Source of the DNA: Halomarina rubra
Lineage (GTDB): Archaea; Halobacteriota; Halobacteria; Halobacteriales; Haloarculaceae
Assembly: GCF_023699475.1 (NCBI RefSeq)
Contig: NZ_JALXFV010000008.1
Span: forward strand, 596,583-660,582
DNA length: 64,000 nt
Direction of reading: 5' to 3'
Position numbers and translations under genes: made by a program. Position 1 is the stretch's first letter. Every line of letters begins with the position of its first letter. The notes under the pieces are model-generated. The model made no database searches. It saw only the letters and a program-made list of their open reading frames with translations, and was not told the origin of the DNA. Below, piece by piece: positions 34,247 through 41,994 of the stretch.

Positions 34247-34627
34247 ATGACCGACGTTGCCGAAGGCGACACGAGCAGTTACGAACGGACGTTCACTCGC
34301 GAGGACGTCGAGCGGTTCACCGAGGTGTCCGGCGACGAGGGTGAGCACCACGTGGAGGCCGACGAAGAGGGTCGTCTGCTCGTCCACGGCCTGTTGACCG
34401 CGACACTGCCGACGAAACTGGGCGGGGACCTCGACTTCGTCGCCCGGACGATGGACCTCACCTTCCACCGCCCCGTCTACACCGGCGAACCCGTCCACTG
34501 TGAGATGACGGTCACCGACGTCGAGCCACAGGACGGCCGCACGCGGGTGCAGTCCCGAGCGGAGTGTACGAACGAGGACGGCGAGACGGTGCTGGTCGGG
34601 GAGTACGACGGGGTCGTCTTCGACTGA
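34247..34627 (+). CDS. MaoC-like hotdog-fold dehydratase
   Basis: A 126-residue hotdog protein. After TREDVERFTEVSGDEGEHHVEAD (hydratase active-site region, with Asp and His but in a modified GDEGEHH form) the fold continues LLVHGLLTATLPTKLGG and FHRPVYTGEPVHCEMTVTDVE. MaoC-type enzymes hydrate (R)-enoyl-CoA or related thioesters. The catalytic GD-x-N-x-x-H signature is close to, but not identical with, the usual one, so activity is likely though substrate is unknown. A 79-base divergent region separates it from the membrane protein on the other strand. Confidence 0.75.
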   Translation: MTDVAEGDTSSYERTFTREDVERFTEVSGDEGEHHVEADEEGRLLVHGLLTATLPTKLGGDLDFVARTMDLTFHRPVYTGEPVHCEMTVTDVEPQDGRTRVQSRAECTNEDGETVLVGEYDGVVFD

Positions 34628-34774
34628 ACGCCGGCCCGGAGGTTCATCAGTGACGACGCGGCCAGGGTCCCCGTGCACTGAGCGTCGCCGCGAGTGGGTG
34701 AGCGGGTGTGCGATGCGGCCCCTCGCGGAGCGGTCCGCATCGCCTGTTCGCCACCCACACGAGCGGTCGTCAGG

Positions 34775-35539
34775 CTACTCGAACTCGGGGTCGCGCTTCT
34801 CGACGAACGCCTCCATCCCCTCGCGCTGGTCGTGCGTGCCGAACATCCCCGACCAGAGGCGGCGCTCGAACGCCAGCCCCGCGGACTGTGGCATCTCGTG
34901 GACCTGGTTGAGCGCCTCCTTCGCCGACTGGAGGGCGAACGCGGGTTTCTCCGCGAGCTGCTGGGCCATGTCGGCGACGTACTCGTCGAGTTCCTGCTGG
35001 GCGACGACTTCGCCGACGAGGCCGAGGCGCTGGGCGTCCTCGGCGTCGACGCGCTCACCGAAGAACACCATCCGACGAGCGGTCGCGTCGCCGACGATGC
35101 GCGAGAGCCGCTGGGTGCCGCCCCACCCGGGGACGATTCCGAGGTCGATCTCGGTCTGGCCGAGGACGGCGTTGTTGCTCGCGACCCGGAGGTCGGCCGC
35201 GAGTGCGACCTCACAGCCGCCGCCGAAGGCGTAGCCGTTGACCGCCGCGACGACCGCACCGGGGTACGTCTCGATGGCGTCGGTGACGCGGTGGCCCAAC
35301 TCCGCGTAGGCCTGTGCCTCCGGCGTCGAGAGGTCTTGCATGTACGCGATGTCCGCACCGGCGATGAACGCGTCGTCGCCCGCACCGGTGATGACGAGCA
35401 CCCGCGCGTCGGCGGACTCGACGGTGTCGAGGAGGTCCTCCAGGACGTCGGTGTTGAGCGCGTTGAGCGCGTCGGGGCGGTCGACGGTGATTGTCAGCAC
35501 GTCTCCGGCGTGTTCTCGGCGAATCGTGTCTCCGGCCAT
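34775..35539 (-). CDS. Enoyl-CoA hydratase (crotonase family)
   Basis: A 254-residue crotonase. The first motif is ITVDRPDALNALNTDVLEDL. The oxyanion-hole loop is GAVVAAVNGYAFGGGCEVAL, with the first catalytic Glu in GGGCE. The second is GQTEIDLGIVPGWGGTQRL, with the second Glu in GQTE. Having both glutamates, it is a real hydratase candidate of the enoyl-CoA hydratase type that adds water in beta-oxidation. The C-terminal helices end FVEKRDPEFE. The start is ATG 35539, preceded by a divergent region shared with the next gene. Confidence 0.9.
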   Translation of the reverse strand: MAGDTIRREHAGDVLTITVDRPDALNALNTDVLEDLLDTVESADARVLVITGAGDDAFIAGADIAYMQDLSTPEAQAYAELGHRVTDAIETYPGAVVAAVNGYAFGGGCEVALAADLRVASNNAVLGQTEIDLGIVPGWGGTQRLSRIVGDATARRMVFFGERVDAEDAQRLGLVGEVVAQQELDEYVADMAQQLAEKPAFALQSAKEALNQVHEMPQSAGLAFERRLWSGMFGTHDQREGMEAFVEKRDPEFE

Positions 35540-35629
35540 AGCGGGCCAACGGCCAGCGGTGCCGTAAGCGTTCGCGCCGACCCCTCCGAGGGCCGATACG
35601 TTCAAGCGCCCGCCTCTCCTCGCTCGGTT

Positions 35630-36178
35630 ATGCGCGTTCGAGACTGGCAGGACATCCTCGCGGACGTCACCGAGGGGTCGGCCGACGCCGACGGCTGGCG
35701 GGCGGTCGCCGGGGACCGACGCGACGGCATCGGCGAGGACCTCTACCTCGGGCACCCCGACGCGGGCGTCTACCAGGTGAAGACGTACGCGAAGAACCCC
35801 TTCGAGGTCCAGGGCGTCGGCACCGAACTCGCCCGTCGTATCGACGACGACCTCGACCCGTTGTTCCCGGAGCGAGCGGGCGGTCGCTTCGGCGTCCAGC
35901 GCGGCATCGCCGACGAGGACGACGCCGAACGGACCGCCAAACGCCTCGGGTCGGTCGTCGAGACCCACCGCGACGCGCCGACGACGGCCGCCGACTTCTT
36001 CGACGACGTGATGGGTGCACTCGACAGTCCGGCGTACGGCCCGATGGAGTACGACGCCTACGGCCGCCCCGAGGGACTGGACGCCCTCGCCGACGAGTTC
36101 GAGGAGGCCGAACGGCTGTTGAGCGCCGACCTCGACGACCTCGTCGACGAGGAGGGCGTCGCTCGCGGCTTCCAGTAG
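35630..36178 (+). CDS. Conserved hypothetical protein (182 aa)
   Basis: A 182-residue acidic soluble protein starting MRVRDWQDILADVTEGSADA. It contains LYLGHPDAGVYQVKTYAKNPF, then LARRIDDDLDPLFPER, VETHRDAPTTAADFFDDVMGA and SADLDDLVDEEGVARGFQ. The pattern of aromatics and the acidic surface suggest a compact alpha/beta domain. It recalls a haloarchaeal conserved family of unknown function, but no motif allows an assignment. It lies divergently to the enoyl-CoA hydratase, 90 bases away. Confidence 0.6.
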   Translation: MRVRDWQDILADVTEGSADADGWRAVAGDRRDGIGEDLYLGHPDAGVYQVKTYAKNPFEVQGVGTELARRIDDDLDPLFPERAGGRFGVQRGIADEDDAERTAKRLGSVVETHRDAPTTAADFFDDVMGALDSPAYGPMEYDAYGRPEGLDALADEFEEAERLLSADLDDLVDEEGVARGFQ

Positions 36179-36209
36179 CGGTAAGTCCCGCGCTCACCCA
36201 GCCCTCTGT

Positions 36210-36638
36210 ATGACCGTCGCGGACACCATCGAGGCGTACTACGCCGCCCTCCGTGCGGGCGACCCGCTCGCACCGTTCTTCCTCGACTCGCCGGACACGG
36301 TGAAGTTCGGCCTCTCGGAGCGACTCGACGGGGCCGACGCCGTGGCCGAGGCGCTCCGGACCCAGACCGAGACCACCCGTGCGTGGGTCGTCGAGAGCAC
36401 CGACCGCCACACGGGCCAGCGCGGCGAGACGGCGTGGTTCGCCGACAGCGTGTTCATGGGCTGGACCGACGTCGAGCGCGCGATTCGCTTCGAGTTCGAC
36501 ACCCGCTGGAGCGGGACGCTCGTCCGCGTCGACGCCGAGACGGAGGGGGCCGGAGGAGACGAGACCGGCGAGACCGACGAGAACGGCCACGAGTGGCGAT
36601 TCGCGAGTATGCACGTCTCGACGACGGAGGCGCTGTAG
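36210..36638 (+). CDS. NTF2-like (SnoaL/DUF3225-type) protein
   Basis: A 142-residue NTF2-like protein. The start is MTVADTIEAYYAALRAGDPL, a typical first helix, followed by FFLDSPDTVKFGLSERLDG, then strands TRAWVVESTDRHTGQRGETA and WSGTLVRVDAETEGAGG, ending ASMHVSTTEAL. Some members bind small ligands; no catalytic residues can be named. An acidic insert occurs near residue 120 (GAGGDETGETDENG). It stops one base before the next ATG, so the two are translationally coupled. Confidence 0.65.
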   Translation: MTVADTIEAYYAALRAGDPLAPFFLDSPDTVKFGLSERLDGADAVAEALRTQTETTRAWVVESTDRHTGQRGETAWFADSVFMGWTDVERAIRFEFDTRWSGTLVRVDAETEGAGGDETGETDENGHEWRFASMHVSTTEAL

Positions 36639-36860
36639 ATGGTCGGGCCGATGACCAGCGAGGAGCGCATGCGGATGACGCTCTGGCTCAAACTGTCGTT
36701 CGTCGTCCTCATCGGGTTCTCGGCGGGACTCATCACCCTGCTCGGGGACACGACGCTGTTGGAGACGGCGCTGGTGACCGGCGTCGGGTTGGTGTTCGGT
36801 GCGCTGGTCGTCCGGGTCGTCTTCCCGGGCACGGGCGAGACGAAGCAGTCCGGCCGCTGA
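36639..36860 (+). CDS. Small two-TM membrane protein
   Basis: A 73-residue protein whose ATG directly follows the stop of the NTF2-like gene; an internal ATG four codons on (TSEERMRM) is also possible. Two hydrophobic helices (LSFVVLIGFSAGLITLLG and ALVTGVGLVFGALVVRVVF) form a hairpin with a polar tail. The direct abutment suggests co-translation. The function is unknown. Confidence 0.6.
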   Translation: MVGPMTSEERMRMTLWLKLSFVVLIGFSAGLITLLGDTTLLETALVTGVGLVFGALVVRVVFPGTGETKQSGR

Positions 36861-36917
36861 CCGGTCGGCACTCCCGACCCTCGGTACGACTTAGTAGATG
36901 GGCGCTCGACAGCGTGT

Positions 36918-38084
36918 ATGCCACGAGCGAGCGTCGTGGGTGCCGGGATGACGAAGTTCGGCGTCCACGATTCGACACTCTCGGAACTGTTCGCGGGGGC
37001 CGCGCTGTCGGCGTTCGACGACGCCGGCGTCGGCCCCGACGACGTCGACGCACTGTACTTCGGCAACGCGATGGGCGGCCAGACGGAGAACGACACGCAC
37101 CTCGCCCCCAAGGCCGCCTCGCGTATCGGCCTCGCGGGCGTCCCGTGTCAACGCTACGAGGACGCCTGTGCGACCTCGGCCAACGCGTTCAAGAACGCCG
37201 TCCACGCCGTCGAGACCGGCGTCCACGACACCGTCCTCGTCGGCGGCGCGGAGCGCTGTACGCCCGTGACGGGCCTCGGAACCGACGAGATGACGCGCAT
37301 CTTCGCCAGCGCGTCGGACCGCCACTACGAGCAGCCCACCGGGCTGACGTTCCCCGGCGTGTTCGCACTGCTCACCAAGCGCCACATGCACGAGTACGGC
37401 ACGACCGAGGAGCAGTTGGCCCACGTCGCGGTGAAGAACCACGCCAACGGCCAGTTCAACCCGAACGCGCACTTCGGGAAGGAGACGACCGTCGAGGAGG
37501 TCCTGGAGACGCCCGTCATCGCCGACCCGTTCCGCCTGATGGACTGCTGTCCGTTCTCCGACGGGGCGAGTGCGGTCGTCGTCACCAGCACCGACCGCGC
37601 CGACTCGTTCGACGCGCCGGTCGACGTCTCGGGCGTCGGCCACGCGACGGACGTCGTCCCGCTGGGAGCGAAACCCGTCCCCCACCACACGCAGGCCGCC
37701 CGCGACGCCGCCGCCCAGGCCTACGACCAGTCGGGAACGACCGCCGACGAGATGGACCTCGCGGAGGTCCACGACTGCTTCACGGGGGCCGAGATCATGG
37801 CGAGCGAGGCCATCGGCTTCTTCGAGGACGGCGAGGGCGGCCCAGCCGCCGAGGCCGGACGCTCGGCGCTAGACGGCGACCGGCCCATCAACCCCTCGGG
37901 AGGCCTCAAGGCGAAGGGCCACCCCATCGGCGCGACCGGGACGGCTCAGATCGTCGAGTTGACCGAGCAGTTGCGCGGTGACGCGGAGGACCGACAGATT
38001 TCGGGCGCGGAGAAGGCGCTCGCACACAACCTGGGTGGGGACGCCGCGACCACCGTCGTCACGGTGATGGAGGTGCGCGGATGA
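36918..38084 (+). CDS. Thiolase-family protein (acetyl-CoA C-acyltransferase-like)
   Basis: A 388-residue thiolase fold. The nucleophile Cys is C84 in QRYEDACATSANAF, a degenerate GACATS motif. Other motifs are GMDR-like MDCCPFSDGASAVVVTS, the His in EVHDCFTGAEI and the C-terminal NPSGGLKAKGHPIGATG with the second His. It lacks the second acid-base Cys of degradative thiolases near the end (PSGGLKAKGHP in place of a CxG loop), as in SCP-x/archaeal acetoacetyl-CoA thiolases. In archaea such thiolases pair with a DUF35 protein, as here (ATGA overlap), and act in acetoacetyl-CoA formation or related chemistry. The start ATG follows a CTTAG box by 28 bases. Confidence 0.88.
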   Translation: MPRASVVGAGMTKFGVHDSTLSELFAGAALSAFDDAGVGPDDVDALYFGNAMGGQTENDTHLAPKAASRIGLAGVPCQRYEDACATSANAFKNAVHAVETGVHDTVLVGGAERCTPVTGLGTDEMTRIFASASDRHYEQPTGLTFPGVFALLTKRHMHEYGTTEEQLAHVAVKNHANGQFNPNAHFGKETTVEEVLETPVIADPFRLMDCCPFSDGASAVVVTSTDRADSFDAPVDVSGVGHATDVVPLGAKPVPHHTQAARDAAAQAYDQSGTTADEMDLAEVHDCFTGAEIMASEAIGFFEDGEGGPAAEAGRSALDGDRPINPSGGLKAKGHPIGATGTAQIVELTEQLRGDAEDRQISGAEKALAHNLGGDAATTVVTVMEVRG

Positions 38085-38440
38085 GCGCCCTGACCCACGA
38101 GCAGTGGGCCGAGGCGCTCCGAGAGGGCGACCTACTCGGCGTCACCTGCACCGACTGTGGGCGGACATACGCCACGCCGTTCCTCGTCTGTGACGAGTGC
38201 AAGAGCCGAGACCTCGAACGCACCGCGCTCCCCCGCGAGGGCGTCGTCTACTCGGAGACGACCATCCAGGTCCCGCCGCGGGACTTCGACGGGCCGTACC
38301 AGGTCGGGATGGTCGAGGTCGACGGCGCGAAGGTGATGGCCCGCCTCGAAGGTGGCGCGGCCATCGGCGACCGCGTCGTGTTCGACGACGTGCTGGAGGA
38401 GGGCGGCGACCCCGCTCCCGTCTTCCGCGTCGAGGAGTGA
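38081..38440 (+). CDS. DUF35 OB-fold/zinc-ribbon protein partnered with the thiolase
   Basis: A 119-residue protein of the DUF35 (OB-fold) type. It has a zinc ribbon with C-x2-C (VTCTDCG) and C-x2-C (FLVCDECKS) and an OB-fold C-terminal part (REGVVYSETTIQVPP and DGAKVMARLEGGAAIGDRVV). In archaea a DUF35 protein bridges thiolase and HMG-CoA synthase and passes the acyl-CoA intermediate between them. The ATG overlaps the thiolase stop (ATGA), confirming the pair. HMG-CoA synthase is not in this window. Confidence 0.85.
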   Translation: MSALTHEQWAEALREGDLLGVTCTDCGRTYATPFLVCDECKSRDLERTALPREGVVYSETTIQVPPRDFDGPYQVGMVEVDGAKVMARLEGGAAIGDRVVFDDVLEEGGDPAPVFRVEE

Positions 38441-38482
38441 GGAGAGAAGCGAGAAGCGACTTTTACGCGCAGTTCGACCGAC

Positions 38483-39433
38483 TCAGACGCCCATCCGGCG
38501 GAGCCACCGCACCGGGTGGTCGAGTTCGTCGTCGGTCGGGAGGTTGTCGGGGGACTCCCAGACGACGGCGGCGGTCTGCACGTCGCGAGCGGCGGCGACC
38601 GACTCGAAGAACTCCTTCCCGCGTTCGTACTGGCGACGTTTGCGACCGAGACCGAGCAGGCGACGGAACAGCGTCGAGACCGGCCCGCCCTGGTTGCGTC
38701 GGGCGTCGAGTTTCGCCCGGAGGTCGGCGTACTCCTCGTCAAAGGTGCGGTCCATCAGCAGCTCGGCGTACCCCTCGACGGCGGTCATCGTGGTGTCGAT
38801 CTCCTTCAGGTCGTCGCGGTTGAACCGGACCGCCGAGATGTCCTGGAGGGTGTCCTCGATGAGCGACTCGAGGTGGTCGTCGAGCCACGGGGCGGCCCCG
38901 AACTCGGCGGCGTGGCTCACCTCGTGGAACGCGATCCAGCGGCGGAACCGCGGGAAGTCGGCGTCGAGGATGTTCGCGACGTTGACGATGTTGGGGTGGA
39001 CGAAGTAGAGGCGGTGGTCGTCGTGCTCCGAGAGGAGCAACGGGTCGTACTGACCGAGGACGTGGTTGGCGAGGAAGCCCACCGAGGCGGCGATAGAGCC
39101 GGTGTTGAGCGTGCGGGCGACGCCCGGGACGACGGCGGGGCCGACCTCCAGTTCGTCGAGTACGCGCTCGAAGGTGGGGACGTTGGCGTCGATCCAGTGG
39201 TGGCGGTGGTGGAGTTCGACGGTGTCGGGCAGGTCGAACTCGACGCCGCCGACCTCCTCGATGCGGCGGTGGGCCGCCCGGACGTCGTCGGCGTACCCCT
39301 GCTGGGCACCGGGTGAGAGGTCGAGGTCGCCGGGGTCGGTCGCCGCCTTCGCCGCCTCGCCGACCGCGGACCAGTCGACGGGACCGTCGCCGGAGGCCTC
39401 CGAGACAGCGCGGACCGCACGAAAGAGATTCAT
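38483..39433 (-). CDS. DUF2342-type zinc metalloprotease-like protein
   Basis: A 316-residue protein. The zinc motif HExxH is visible as AFHEVSHAAEFGA (about residue 163), preceded by NIVNVANILDADFPRFRRW. The C-terminal half has helical segments and AELLMDRTFDEEYADLRA, with GKEFFESVAAARDVQTAAVV near the end. This matches the DUF2342 family (zinc-dependent metallopeptidase-like, co-occurring in actinobacteria with F420 genes). Whether it cleaves peptides is not known. Start ATG 39433. It is convergent with the DUF35 gene by 42 bases. Confidence 0.7.
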   Translation of the reverse strand: MNLFRAVRAVSEASGDGPVDWSAVGEAAKAATDPGDLDLSPGAQQGYADDVRAAHRRIEEVGGVEFDLPDTVELHHRHHWIDANVPTFERVLDELEVGPAVVPGVARTLNTGSIAASVGFLANHVLGQYDPLLLSEHDDHRLYFVHPNIVNVANILDADFPRFRRWIAFHEVSHAAEFGAAPWLDDHLESLIEDTLQDISAVRFNRDDLKEIDTTMTAVEGYAELLMDRTFDEEYADLRAKLDARRNQGGPVSTLFRRLLGLGRKRRQYERGKEFFESVAAARDVQTAAVVWESPDNLPTDDELDHPVRWLRRMGV

Positions 39434-39537
39434 GCACGATACAGGCGCACACGACGCAAAGGCCTTCCGGCTACCCGGCACGGTGGCGTCCGGCGACCGA
39501 AGGCGGGAGTGACGCGCTCGGCTCCTGTGCTCGCTCG

Positions 39538-40065
39538 TTACCGCTCCGCGGCGGCCGTCGCAGCCTCTGCGTCCTCGACGGCGTACTCGTCGGTGGTTGG
39601 GGTGGCGCGGCGACGGCGGACCAGCGCCGTGACGAACAGCAAGAACAGCAAGCCGACGACGGCGGCGACGGCCCCGCCCCGCGCCGACTCCTCGTCCGTC
39701 TGCGGGCCGAGTTCGACGAACCCCTCCTCGCGCGTGTCGCCGTCGAGTGCGTCGACATCGCTCCCGTCGTCCCCGAACCGCCTACCCTCGCGGTCGGCGC
39801 TCCAGTCGTCGTCGCCCCACTCGGTCTCCTCCGGTGGCTCTGCGTCGTCGTCTCCACCGCGGACCCGTCGGACCAGCGCGAACGCGAGTCCGCCGACGAG
39901 CGCGATACCGACGACCCCGGCGAGCAGCAGTTTCCCGCGGCCACCGCCCGATTCCTCGTCCGTCTCGTCGTCGGTCTCGACACGGTCGGCGACGACGTGC
40001 CGTCCGAACGGCGCGACGAACGTCGACTCCGAGAGGTCGACCTTGAACAGCGTGATGTCGGCCAT
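39538..40065 (-). CDS. Predicted membrane protein with acidic linker (175 aa)
   Basis: A 175-residue protein. The N-terminal part (MADITLFKVDLSESTFVAPF) is soluble. A hydrophobic helix (LLLAGVVGIALVGGLAFALV) at about 47-66 is followed by an acidic, poorly conserved section (DDDAEPPEETEWGDDDWSAD, about 75-120), then a second helix (GGAVAAVVGLLFLLFVTALV) before a basic and acidic tail. The function is unknown. It may be a membrane-anchored scaffold. It lies 104 bases from the DUF2342 start on the same strand. Confidence 0.55.
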   Translation of the reverse strand: MADITLFKVDLSESTFVAPFGRHVVADRVETDDETDEESGGGRGKLLLAGVVGIALVGGLAFALVRRVRGGDDDAEPPEETEWGDDDWSADREGRRFGDDGSDVDALDGDTREEGFVELGPQTDEESARGGAVAAVVGLLFLLFVTALVRRRRATPTTDEYAVEDAEAATAAAER

Positions 40066-40224
40066 GGGTCAGGAGTCGGCGGGGGAGGGCTTAGCGGTTG
40101 TCCCGAATCGAGACGCGAGTCGGGGGTCGAAGGGTGTTGGGGGTTCGGTGGTCCAGTAGTCCGGTGGTCCGGTGCGAGCGTCGAAATCGCGGGCTACTTA
40201 CTCGGTGCCGTGTCACCGTCGACC

Positions 40225-41286
40225 ATGGACGAGCGCCGCCGCGCGTTTCTCGACGAACTACTCACGACCGCCTCCCCCTCCGGGTTCGAGACGCCCGCCA
40301 CTCGCGTCTGGGTCGACTACGTCTCCGCGTTCGCCGACGACGTCAGTGTCGACGCCTACGGGAACGCCGTCGCCACGGTCGAGGGGAGTGGTGCGGGCGA
40401 GGTGGCCTTCGGCGGGCACGCCGACGAGATCGGCTTCATGGTACGGGACGTCGACGAGGACGGGTTCCTCTCGCTGACGCGCATCGGCGGGTCCGACAAG
40501 ACCGTCACCCGGGGCCAGCACGTCACGGTCCACGCCGACGAACCGGTCCACGGCGTCGTCGGACAGACAGCCATCCACCTCCGCGACGGTGACGACGACG
40601 AAGACGAGGTCCCGGACATCGGCGAGCAGGCCGTCGATATCGGCGCGACGAGTCGCGAGGAGGCCGCCGAACTCGTCGAGGTCGGCGACCCAGTCACGTT
40701 CTCCAGTGGCGTCCGAGACCTCCACGGCACGCGCCTCGCCGCCCGCGGCATGGACAACCGTATCGGCATCTGGGCCGCGGCGGAGGGTCTCCGCCGGGCG
40801 AACGAGCGCGGAACCGACGCGACGGTCCACGCGGTCGCCACCGTTCAGGAGGAGGTCGGTCTGAAGGGCGCGCGGATGGTCGGGTTCGACCTCGACCCCG
40901 ACGCCTTCGTCGCCGTCGACGTGACGCACGCGACCGACGCACCCGGCGCACCGGACGACAAGTCCACCGACATCGACCTCGGGGCAGGCCCCGTCGTCGC
41001 CCGCGGGTCGGCGAACCACCCCGGCCTCGTCGCGGGCGTCCGCGAGACGGCCCGCGAGGCGGGGATCGACGTGCAGTTGCAGGCCGCCGGGAGTTCGACG
41101 GGCACCGACGCCGACGCCGTGTTCACCGCACGCGGCGCGATTCCCTCGCTCAACGTCGGCCTGCCGAACCGCTACATGCACACTCCGGTCGAGGTCGTCG
41201 ACCTCGACGACCTCGACGCACTCGCGGAGTTGCTGGGGGCCGTCGGGACCCGCGTCGCGTCGTTCGACCTGGGTCCGGGGCTCTGA
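40225..41286 (+). CDS. M42-family metallopeptidase (glutamyl aminopeptidase/endoglucanase family)
   Basis: A 353-residue M42 protein. The conserved opening is LLTTASPSGFETPATRVW, then the metal site with GGHADEIGFMVRDVDEDG (His and Asp ligands), GHGTRLAARGMDNRIGIW-like RLAARGMDNRIGI (bridging Asp), TVQEEVGLKGARM (catalytic Glu pair) and VDVTHATDAPG, ending GLPNRYMHTPVEVVD (last His ligand). Such enzymes form tetrahedral self-compartmentalised aminopeptidases. Length and motif order agree with the family. The start follows an ACTTACTC box by 28 bases. Confidence 0.88.
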   Translation: MDERRRAFLDELLTTASPSGFETPATRVWVDYVSAFADDVSVDAYGNAVATVEGSGAGEVAFGGHADEIGFMVRDVDEDGFLSLTRIGGSDKTVTRGQHVTVHADEPVHGVVGQTAIHLRDGDDDEDEVPDIGEQAVDIGATSREEAAELVEVGDPVTFSSGVRDLHGTRLAARGMDNRIGIWAAAEGLRRANERGTDATVHAVATVQEEVGLKGARMVGFDLDPDAFVAVDVTHATDAPGAPDDKSTDIDLGAGPVVARGSANHPGLVAGVRETAREAGIDVQLQAAGSSTGTDADAVFTARGAIPSLNVGLPNRYMHTPVEVVDLDDLDALAELLGAVGTRVASFDLGPGL

Positions 41287-41383
41287 CGCCGGATGCCGCG
41301 TCGGCGTAGCCGTCGACACGCTCGATGCGAGGCCGGCCGTGTGCATCGCTCGCAGGCGGCGATTGCGCGGGGATTCCCGGTGG

Positions 41384-41390
41384 TATTAAG
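41384..41390 (+). promoter_or_regulatory. TATA box of the LSm-L37e operon
   Basis: TATTAAG (GGTATTAAGACG context) centred 28 bases before the LSm ATG at 41415, a clear leaderless haloarchaeal core promoter. Confidence 0.55.
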
Positions 41391-41414
41391 ACGATTCCCC
41401 GTTCGATTGCGGGT

Positions 41415-41600
41415 ATGACCGGTCGTCCGCTGGACGTACTCGAAGAATCGCTCGGTGAGGAAGTGACGGTGAACCTGAAAGGTGGGGAGGTCTACAGCGG
41501 GTCGCTCACCGGCTACGACCAGCACATGAACCTCGTCGTCGAGGACGGTGACAACGTAACCATTATCCGCGGGGATAACGTCGTCTCGATAACCCCATGA
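41415..41600 (+). CDS. LSm (Sm-like archaeal) RNA-binding protein
   Basis: A 61-residue LSm protein, short but complete. Sm1 is [20 protein letters not shown] and Sm2 is [10 protein letters not shown]. The archaeal Lsm protein (SmAP/Hfq-like) forms a heptameric ring binding U-rich RNA and is involved in RNA metabolism. The stop overlaps the rpl37e start by ATGA, a gene order conserved in haloarchaea. It follows a TATA box by 28 bases. Confidence 0.95.
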   Translation: MTGRPLDVLEESLGEEVTVNLKGGEVYSGSLTGYDQHMNLVVEDGDNVTIIRGDNVVSITP

Positions 41601-41770
41601 CTGGCGCAGGAACTCCATCCCAGGGTAAGAAGAACACGAAGACGCACGTCAAGTGCCGCCGCTGCGGCGAGAAGTCCTACCACAAGAAGAAGAAGGTCTG
41701 CTCGTCGTGTGGCTTCGGCAAGACCGCGAAACGCCGAGGCTACGACTGGCAGTCGAAGAAGGGCGAGTAA
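41597..41770 (+). CDS. rpl37e: 50S ribosomal protein L37e
   Basis: A 57-residue zinc-binding ribosomal protein of archaea and eukaryotes. Basic N-terminus ([18 protein letters not shown]), then a C-x2-C...C-x2-C zinc ribbon ([20 protein letters not shown]) and a basic tail [16 protein letters not shown]. It binds 23S rRNA on the large subunit. It is coupled to LSm by the four-base overlap, so both are made from one transcript. The gene is too short for many ORF callers but matches L37e throughout. Confidence 0.96.
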   Translation: MTGAGTPSQGKKNTKTHVKCRRCGEKSYHKKKKVCSSCGFGKTAKRRGYDWQSKKGE

Positions 41771-41963
41771 CGACGAACCACCGAACGGAACGCGGTTCTT
41801 TCTCTCTGTTCTCCACGCCCCAGAGCGACGGCGTCGACCCTCCGCCGGGCCGCTACTCGAACCATCGCCCACAGCGGCCGCTCTCGGCGCTCGTCCGCAC
41901 CACGTATCCACGTTCGTGCATATACTGTCGACAGAGAGCGGCGCACTGGTCACAACCACGAAC

Positions 41964-41970
41964 TTTTTAC
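41964..41970 (+). promoter_or_regulatory. Core promoter of purF
   Basis: TTTTTAC (AACTTTTTACTC context), the AT-rich island about 29 bases upstream of the purF ATG, a typical leaderless promoter. Confidence 0.5.
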
Positions 41971-41994
41971 TCGCGCCGTGGTCACACACACCTG

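Noticed and set aside
33845-34678. Extension of the Dna2-like frame by 278 codons upstream
   Set aside because: The extension is antisense to the MaoC gene and has no conserved motif; the nuclease domain begins right after the GTG at 33844.
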